Assembly: GCA_024692235.1 (NCBI GenBank)
Contig: JAILMW010000033.1
Span: forward strand, 372,001-436,000
From: Saccharofermentans sp.
GTDB lineage: Bacteria; Bacillota; Clostridia; Saccharofermentanales; Saccharofermentanaceae
Direction: 5' to 3'
Length of the DNA stretch: 64,000 nucleotides
The translations under genes and the position numbers were made by a program. Under the pieces are notes generated by a model that was given only the letters and a program-made list of their open reading frames with translations, did no database searches and was not told the DNA's origin. Below are positions 58,972-64,000 of the stretch, in pieces. Position 1 is the first letter of the stretch; every line of letters starts with the position of its first letter.

Positions 58972-59886
58972 ATGGAAACTGTACTTAAGGTCAACGGCAT
59001 AACAAAAAGATATTCGGGTTTTACTGCTCTTAATGAGCTCAGCATGAATGTTCCCAAGGGATCTATATACGGATTTGTAGGTAAGAACGGCGCAGGTAAG
59101 ACGACTCTTATCAGAGTTATTACAGGTCTTCAGAGGGCTGATTCCGGTGACTACGAGATCTTCGGCGTATCTTCGGGAAGCAAGGATATCGTAAAGGCAG
59201 GTAAGAGGATGGGTGCTATCGTTGAGACTCCCGCACTCTTCACGGGTCTTACTGCAGCTGATAACATGAAGCAGCAGTATTTAAATCTCGGTCTTCCTTC
59301 CTACGACGGTATCGATGAGCTCTTAAAGCTCGTAGGATTAGGTGATACCGGCAAGAAGAAAGTTAAGAATTTCTCCCTTGGTATGAGACAGAGACTCGGC
59401 ATCGCAGTGGCACTTTGCGGTAAGCCTGATTTTCTTATACTTGATGAGCCCATTAACGGTCTTGACCCTCAGGGTATCGTGGAGATGAGAGAACTTATCT
59501 TAAAGCTCAATAGAGAAAACGGAGTTACGATACTTATCTCAAGTCATCTTCTTGACGAGCTCTCAAGACTTGCAACTCATTACGGCTTTATTGACGGCGG
59601 TAAGATCATCAAGGAGATGTCCGCCCAGGAGCTTGAAGCTGCTTCCAGAAAGAGCACAAGACTTAAGGTCAATGACACTAAGGCTCTTGTCATTACTCTC
59701 GAAAGGTTGGGCCTTCAGCATACGATCATTGACGATAAGACTGCGGATGTCTTTTCTTCCATCACATTCTCGGATCTTGCGATAGAGTGCGCTAAGGATA
59801 ATTGCACGATCCTCTCCGCAGAAGAACACGACGAGGAACTTGAAGGATTCTTCATGTCACTTATCGGGGGTGAGAAGGGTGAGTAA
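58972..59886 (+). CDS. ABC transporter ATP-binding protein
   Basis: ATPase of an ABC-2-type exporter. The 304-residue protein has Walker A GKNGAGKTTLI (about 39-49), the signature FSLGMRQRLGIAVAL, Walker B FLILDEPINGLDP and the H-loop ISSHLLDELS. A C-terminal extension of about 80 residues (ARK-STRLKVND region on) follows. The arrangement with two permeases, a response regulator and a kinase is that of LanFEG-type antimicrobial peptide protection transporters. AAGGAG precedes the ATG. Confidence 0.92.
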   Translation: METVLKVNGITKRYSGFTALNELSMNVPKGSIYGFVGKNGAGKTTLIRVITGLQRADSGDYEIFGVSSGSKDIVKAGKRMGAIVETPALFTGLTAADNMKQQYLNLGLPSYDGIDELLKLVGLGDTGKKKVKNFSLGMRQRLGIAVALCGKPDFLILDEPINGLDPQGIVEMRELILKLNRENGVTILISSHLLDELSRLATHYGFIDGGKIIKEMSAQELEAASRKSTRLKVNDTKALVITLERLGLQHTIIDDKTADVFSSITFSDLAIECAKDNCTILSAEEHDEELEGFFMSLIGGEKGE

Positions 59887-60646
59887 TCTTATCGAAGCTG
59901 ATCTTAGAAGACTTAATAAGAGTAAAGCTTTCTACGGTATCTGTATCTTAGTCCCCGCTGTGTTAGTGCTTCTTGAATGTCTCTCGTATGTCTTTATGGA
60001 TATTCTCGGATTTGAATCAGTAGTATATGCGGATTCTGTTCTTCCTGCGATCGAGATGAGATACGGTGCATTGATCCCGGCGCTTTTTGTAGGTTGCTTT
60101 GCAGGCCATGAGACGGTAACAGGATGTATCAGGAACAAGATCATATCCGGTAATTCGAAGATCTCCTGCTTTGTATCTTCCTGTGTAGCTTCCGTTGTTG
60201 CATCGATAGTCGCACAGGCTGTTATGTATATATCTTCCGAGATCTTCGGAGCTATTCTGGGTGAGGGACTTACATTCAATACCGAGCTTTTACATTACAC
60301 ACTTATAAGACTCGGAGCATCTTTTGTACTCTCCGTATTCTTCGTGGCGCTTACATATATCTTCGCATGTAATAACGGTGCTTATGTCGCAGGCGGTGCA
60401 CTGTCGGGAGCGATGGTCATCTTCGGACTTGATATCTTAACTAAGCTTTATCCCGAAGACGGTGTCGTCAAGATCACCGGAGCAAAGCTTGCAGTATATT
60501 CATTTATCGATAAGTATGTGCCCTTTTCATACTTCTCCGCGCCTGTCTTAAGAGAGCCGAAGATCTATATCACGGGTCTTGCGGGGACACTGATCCTCTC
60601 AGTGCTTCTTGGCGCAGTCGTCTATAACAGAAAGGAACTTAAGTAA
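59879..60646 (+). CDS. ABC-2-type transporter permease, first
   Basis: A 255-residue membrane protein starting at the GTG at 59879, which overlaps the ATPase gene by 8 nt; the longer frame from 59840 adds residues encoded inside the ATPase gene. About six TM helices are visible, with the typical small-subunit start SNLIEADLRRLNKSKAFYG and the cytoplasmic GCIRNKIISGNSKI loop that contacts the ATPase. The next gene, one base after its stop, is a paralog with the same loop (GAIRNKVMAGHSQS). Confidence 0.88.
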   Translation: MSNLIEADLRRLNKSKAFYGICILVPAVLVLLECLSYVFMDILGFESVVYADSVLPAIEMRYGALIPALFVGCFAGHETVTGCIRNKIISGNSKISCFVSSCVASVVASIVAQAVMYISSEIFGAILGEGLTFNTELLHYTLIRLGASFVLSVFFVALTYIFACNNGAYVAGGALSGAMVIFGLDILTKLYPEDGVVKITGAKLAVYSFIDKYVPFSYFSAPVLREPKIYITGLAGTLILSVLLGAVVYNRKELK

Positions 60647-60647
60647 T

Positions 60648-61382
60648 ATGGTTACGTTAATAAAAGCAAATATCCACAGGATGTTTAAGCATATATTCTT
60701 TATCCCGGGACTTGTACTTGCAGCAGCTATCACTTTCCTTTCCATGATGCTGGCAGTAAATGTAAGACATTCCGATCCTTATATGGTCCAGTATTGGCAC
60801 AGATTAGTTGCTCTCGGAATACCTGCCTTCTTTTCACTCTTTACTCCGTTATTTGTAGGAAGTGAGTATAAGAACGGTGCCATAAGAAATAAGGTTATGG
60901 CAGGGCATTCTCAGTCAAGGATCTATACGGCCGAGCTTATCGCAGTTGTAACAGGTACTTTCCTTATGTGGCTTGCCTGGGCGGGAACCGGCGCAGCATA
61001 TATCCTTGCTACGGGAGGAGCTATAGGGTCATATTATATAACCAATTCCTTTATGATCCTCGGCTGCAGTATCTTCTATTCGTCCATAATCACTGCTTTT
61101 GCAATGAGGATAAGAAAGATGGAGATCGCATCCGTTATCTCAATGATCTTCTTTATGTTCTCTTACTTTGCAGGCTTAACAACATTCTCCATCAATATGA
61201 TGGGTGACGGATCAAAGCCTCTTGCGATATTGGAGAATCTTTTCCCTTTGGGCCAGTGGTTCGGTATAATGAACGAGGACGATGCAGTACCTTTCTATGC
61301 AAGGATCATCCTTGCCGTTCTTATGGCTGCTGTCGTAACAGTTGTCGGCAAGCTTCGTATCAATAAGAGACAACTCACATAA
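60648..61382 (+). CDS. ABC-2-type transporter permease, second
   Basis: A 244-residue permease with about six TM helices, starting at the ATG at 60648 (MVTLIKANIHRMFKHIFF); the frame is open upstream inside the previous gene. The GAIRNKVMAGHSQSRIYTAE loop matches the first permease. Together they should form a heterodimeric membrane channel with the ATPase. The kinase gene follows after 14 nt. Confidence 0.88.
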   Translation: MVTLIKANIHRMFKHIFFIPGLVLAAAITFLSMMLAVNVRHSDPYMVQYWHRLVALGIPAFFSLFTPLFVGSEYKNGAIRNKVMAGHSQSRIYTAELIAVVTGTFLMWLAWAGTGAAYILATGGAIGSYYITNSFMILGCSIFYSSIITAFAMRIRKMEIASVISMIFFMFSYFAGLTTFSINMMGDGSKPLAILENLFPLGQWFGIMNEDDAVPFYARIILAVLMAAVVTVVGKLRINKRQLT

Positions 61383-61396
61383 AGGGAGAATTACTG

Positions 61397-62269
61397 ATGC
61401 TTATCGCATTATGCATAACATCTTTACTGTTATTGATCACAGTAGGGAAACTTATCGTGATGAAGAGGGCGATGTCACAGGTGACGGAACAGTTCCGTGG
61501 TATAACATCCACGGATACTAACACCGTGATAAGCGTCAATTCACGCGACAAAGACATAAGAGTTCTTGCAAATGAACTTAATAAAGTCCTCGTAGATGTC
61601 CGTAAAGCCTATCTTCGATATAACGAAGGTGATATGGAGATGAAGATGTCCATAACAAATATCTCTCACGACTTAAGAACGCCACTTACGGCGATCTTAG
61701 GTCGTCTTGAGCTTCTTAAAGATGTGGATAAGCCCAAGGAGGTTGAAGAGACGTTGGAGATAATAGAGAACCGTGCAAGATATATGAAGGATCTTACCGA
61801 AGAACTCTTTGAATACTCCGTTATACTCTCATCCGACGAAGAGCCCGTAAAAGAAGATGTCATGCTTAATCAGCTCCTTGAAGACTCTCTTCTTAATCAC
61901 TACGGAGCTCTGACAAGAGCAGGGATCGAACCCGAAGTTGATATCTGCGAAGAGAAGGTCATAAGAAAGGTCAATAAGAAGCAGATAGACAGAGTATTCT
62001 CAAACCTTATGAGCAATGCCATTAAGTACAGTAAGGGAGATCTTACTATAAGTCTTACATCTGACGGTAAAGTCACTTTCGCCAATAAAGCTCCCGATCT
62101 TACTCCGGTTGAAGTGGAGAAGCTCTTTAACAGGTTCTATACGGTTCAGACAGCAAGGAATTCCACCGGTCTAGGTCTTGCCATAGCAAGAAAATTCGTT
62201 ACCGAGAACGGCGGTTCTGTCGATGCTGTCCTTAAAGACGGAGTGCTGAACTTTATACTTCAATTCTGA
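61397..62269 (+). CDS. Sensor histidine kinase with a single N-terminal TM
   Basis: The 290-residue protein has one TM helix (about 1-20), no extracellular sensor domain and no HAMP of normal length, then HisKA with NISHDLRTPLTAILGRLELL and the ATP-binding domain (RVFSNLMSNAIKYS, LFNRFYTVQTARN, STGLGLAIARKFV). The DGxG box (G1 motif) is weak (FANKAPDLTP), so ATP binding may rest on the other motifs. Intramembrane-sensing kinases of this kind usually get their signal from a neighbouring transporter, here the ABC exporter (inference). AAAGGGAG precedes the ATG. Confidence 0.9.
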   Translation: MLIALCITSLLLLITVGKLIVMKRAMSQVTEQFRGITSTDTNTVISVNSRDKDIRVLANELNKVLVDVRKAYLRYNEGDMEMKMSITNISHDLRTPLTAILGRLELLKDVDKPKEVEETLEIIENRARYMKDLTEELFEYSVILSSDEEPVKEDVMLNQLLEDSLLNHYGALTRAGIEPEVDICEEKVIRKVNKKQIDRVFSNLMSNAIKYSKGDLTISLTSDGKVTFANKAPDLTPVEVEKLFNRFYTVQTARNSTGLGLAIARKFVTENGGSVDAVLKDGVLNFILQF

Positions 62270-62344
62270 CCGCTGCCTATATTCTGCCGAATAAGACAGG
62301 TGATCAAAAGATATAATCTATACAAACTTTTTTGAGAGGTATCT

Positions 62345-62791
62345 ATGATCATCAGAACGGCAGTTACAGACGATGCTACCGGAGTAAGTGATCTCTGTAG
62401 CAAAGAATTGGGATATCCCTGTGACGAGACTTTTGTAAGGGTACGTATCGGATGGCTCGATCTTGAGCGGGAAGCAGTATTTGTAGCAGTGGAAGATAAC
62501 GATATCTGCGGTTTTATACATGTTGAAAGATATAACACTTTATATTCTGAGACTCTTGCCAATATCTTAGGACTTGCAGTAAGTTCAGGGTACAGAAGAA
62601 AGGGTATAGGAAGATCTCTTGTGGAACGCGCCGAGAAGTGGGCGATAGAGAACGGAATATCCGTTATGAGACTTAATTCAGGGTCTTCGAGAAAGGAAGC
62701 ACATGAGTTTTACAGGAGCCTCGATTACAGCTTCGAGAAGGAACAGATAAGGTTTATAAAGAAGATAATACCAACTGTCCATGAAAACTAA
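62345..62791 (+). CDS. GNAT-family N-acetyltransferase
   Basis: A 148-residue acetyltransferase with the GNAT core: FVAVEDNDICGFIHVERYN, ANILGLAVSSGYRRKGIGRSL (acetyl-CoA loop RRKGIG) and MRLNSGSSRKEAHEFYRSL ending in YSFEKEQIRFIKKI. It is of the small single-domain type acting on amino groups of small molecules or proteins; the substrate is unknown. GAGAGG lies 5 nt before the ATG. It overlaps the VanZ-like gene by 11 nt. Confidence 0.88.
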   Translation: MIIRTAVTDDATGVSDLCSKELGYPCDETFVRVRIGWLDLEREAVFVAVEDNDICGFIHVERYNTLYSETLANILGLAVSSGYRRKGIGRSLVERAEKWAIENGISVMRLNSGSSRKEAHEFYRSLDYSFEKEQIRFIKKIIPTVHEN

Positions 62792-63449
62792 AGAGATAAT
62801 ATCCATATTACTTACCGTGACAGCTTTTGCGGTATATATAATAACTTTCGGGCAATACGGGAAGAAGGTGCTCTTTATCCTGCTGTTCCTGACTGTGATC
62901 TTCGCTTATATCGCGGTAAGGTTCCATATGAGAAGAATTCCCGATTCTGCGCCTAAAACGGTAAGGAGATTTATATGGTTCTGTTTTCTCCTGTTCATTC
63001 ATCTTCTGCTGTCTTTCACGCTGACATCTTCATACTTCTACAGACCTTCTTCCTTCGCATTTACGGATCCTGAAGGCTTTAACGTATATCTTCAGAACAG
63101 AGTCAATCTAATCCCTTTCTATACAATAAGAGAGATATCGGATAAGAGCAGCTTTTATACCGTGATCATAAATAACATAGGTAATATCGTTGCTCTTATG
63201 CCTATGGGGGTATTTCTTCCGCTTCTGTTCTTCCGTCAAAGAAGGATAAAGATGTTTATCATGACTACGACATTTGCGGTTATACTTATAGAGTCAACAC
63301 AGATGCTTTTCCTTATGGGAGCATGGGATATAGACGATCTTATCCTTAACGTTACGGGAGCAGTTATAATGTTTCTGATAATGAGGAGCAGACTTGCAAA
63401 GAAGATGTTCGAAATGCTCTTCCCGGGAGTACCTTATGAGGTAAGGTGA
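62781..63449 (+). CDS. VanZ-like family membrane protein
   Basis: A 222-residue membrane protein with about five hydrophobic helices. The VanZ-like signature is NRVNLIPFYTIREI with NIGNIVALMPMGVFLPLLF and VILIESTQMLFLMGAWDIDDLILNVTGA-type ending. VanZ gives low-level teicoplanin resistance in enterococci; most family members have no known role. The gene overlaps both neighbours (11 nt and the GTGA at 63446), so the three small genes form one transcript. Confidence 0.88.
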   Translation: MKTKEIISILLTVTAFAVYIITFGQYGKKVLFILLFLTVIFAYIAVRFHMRRIPDSAPKTVRRFIWFCFLLFIHLLLSFTLTSSYFYRPSSFAFTDPEGFNVYLQNRVNLIPFYTIREISDKSSFYTVIINNIGNIVALMPMGVFLPLLFFRQRRIKMFIMTTTFAVILIESTQMLFLMGAWDIDDLILNVTGAVIMFLIMRSRLAKKMFEMLFPGVPYEVR

Positions 63450-63451
63450 AT

Positions 63452-63841
63452 ATGAAGACTGTAAAAGTAGTGGCAGCGATAATAAGACACGAAGGAAAGA
63501 TACTTGCGACACAGCGGGGATACGGTGAGAATAAGGACGGCTGGGAATTTCCCGGAGGCAAGACAGAAGAGGGAGAAGCTCCTACGGATGCTATCGTACG
63601 AGAGATAAAAGAAGAGCTCGCCGCCGATATAGAAGTTGAGAAATATCTTACGACAGTTGAATATGACTATCCGAAGTTTCATCTGTCGATGGACTGCTTC
63701 TTTGCAAAGCTTAAGGAAGGATCTTATATAAAGCTTCTGGAGCATGAAGATGCAAAATGGCTTAAGATGGAAGACATCGATTCGGTAGACTGGCTTCCTG
63801 CTGATATTGAGGTCGTTAAGGCAATAAAGTCGGTAAGATAA
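63452..63841 (+). CDS. MutT-type NUDIX hydrolase, 8-oxo-dGTP diphosphatase-like
   Basis: The 129-residue product starts at the ATG at 63452 (MKTVKVVAAIIRHEGKI); a GTG 6 nt earlier overlaps the VanZ stop and is a possible alternative. The NUDIX box is GGKTEEGEAPTDAIVREIKEEL, matching G-x5-E-x7-RE-U-x-E-E. The FPGG lead-in and length fit the MutT/CTP pyrophosphohydrolase group that cleans the nucleotide pool. GAGG lies 10 nt upstream. Confidence 0.9.
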   Translation: MKTVKVVAAIIRHEGKILATQRGYGENKDGWEFPGGKTEEGEAPTDAIVREIKEELAADIEVEKYLTTVEYDYPKFHLSMDCFFAKLKEGSYIKLLEHEDAKWLKMEDIDSVDWLPADIEVVKAIKSVR

Positions 63842-63925
63842 TTGATATAGATATCGAATTATTAATATTTATTCTCGCGAACGTATGATATACAGTAGTC
63901 ATACCAAGACACAGGAGCTAATAAT

Positions 63926-64000
63926 ATGCATTACAATAACTTTAATATAGCTGTTTATCTTCCCGCATGGACTGCATCCGAGATGACTTTGGACAGCCTT
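63926..64000 (+). CDS. Start of an unidentified gene, cut by the window edge
   Basis: An ATG with CAGGAG 8 nt upstream opens a frame that runs to the last base (25 codons, MHYNNFNIAVYLPAWTASEM and on). The AVYLPAWT stretch looks like the first strand of a soluble alpha/beta enzyme, but the fragment is too short to name. Confidence 0.5.
   Translation, partial: MHYNNFNIAVYLPAWTASEMTLDSL

Overview
The window looks like chromosomal DNA of a low-to-moderate GC Gram-positive bacterium, most likely a member of class Clostridia (Bacillota). The reasons are gene content and order: asp23-amaP-DUF2273-nusB-xseA-xseB-ispA-dxs-nadK-argR-recN, the phoH-pgpH-ybeY-era-recO block, RNase Y, YmdB, RbgA (YlqF), two LytR-CpsA-Psr enzymes, a HrcA-type CIRCE element before groES-groEL, an OmpR-type response regulator with an ABC transporter, and strong purine-rich Shine-Dalgarno sites. 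Genus or species cannot be fixed from the sequence. There are no rRNA genes, transposases, phage genes or CRISPR arrays; one tRNA (Leu, CAG) is present.

Layout. 1-2.3 kb: the end of a signalling cluster (TerY-like VWA protein, PP2C-type phosphatase, charged coiled-coil protein). 2.35-9.4 kb: a MraY-like transferase on the minus strand, then argS, an M3 peptidase, an RsmF-type rRNA methyltransferase and two uncharacterised genes. 9.4-11.5 kb: an accessory islet bounded by two copies of the same promoter-leader sequence, holding a structured noncoding stretch, a HicAB toxin-antitoxin pair with an operator, and a three-TM/TPR-like protein with its own palindromic operator. 11.6-16.2 kb: rbgA, rnhB, a catalytically degenerate GGDEF-EAL protein, a frameshifted B-box zinc-finger membrane protein and a lipoprotein. 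16.4-26 kb: efp, the Asp23/AmaP envelope-stress trio and a long housekeeping operon (transcription antitermination, exonuclease VII, isoprenoid synthesis, NAD kinase, ArgR, RecN). 26-31 kb: an RluA-type pseudouridine synthase, RNase Y, and a two-component system on the minus strand. 31-37 kb: galE, two tandem LCP ligases, groES-groEL. 37-44.6 kb: ymdB, lspA, rluD, phoH, pgpH, a fused ybeY-era gene, and recO. 44.6-53.3 kb: an accessory region with a GNAT, a decayed glutamine amidotransferase, membrane proteins, an HTH regulator pair, a glycosyltransferase, DUF4003, a lipoprotein and a nuclease-helicase. 53.3-64 kb: tRNA-Leu, a 7TM GGDEF-EAL phosphodiesterase, a methyltransferase, two tandem Thr/Glu-rich lipoproteins, a response regulator-ABC transporter-histidine kinase module, GNAT, VanZ-like, MutT-like genes and the start of one more gene.

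How the genes work together. Much of the window is envelope biogenesis and its control: MraY-like, LCP ligases, LspA, IspA/Dxs precursors, Asp23/AmaP, c-di-AMP hydrolase PgpH, two two-component systems and six recognisable lipoproteins or membrane sensors. Translation and RNA quality control (ArgS, EF-P, RbgA, YbeY-Era, RNase Y, RluD, RsmF, PhoH) is the second theme.

Most notable observations: the YbeY-Era gene fusion, replacing the usual ybeY-dgkA-cdd-era run; the promoter duplication bracketing the HicAB islet and a candidate structured RNA; 11-bp direct repeats at the ABC-transporter promoter that recur before the distant DUF4003 gene; two promoters (phoH, nuclease-helicase) placed so that their transcripts would be leaderless; and a CIRCE element embedded in a 16-bp stem followed by a T-tract. 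I see no single cluster that I would call a new biological system; the 9.4-11.5 kb islet and the left-edge VWA-PP2C cluster are the best places to look.
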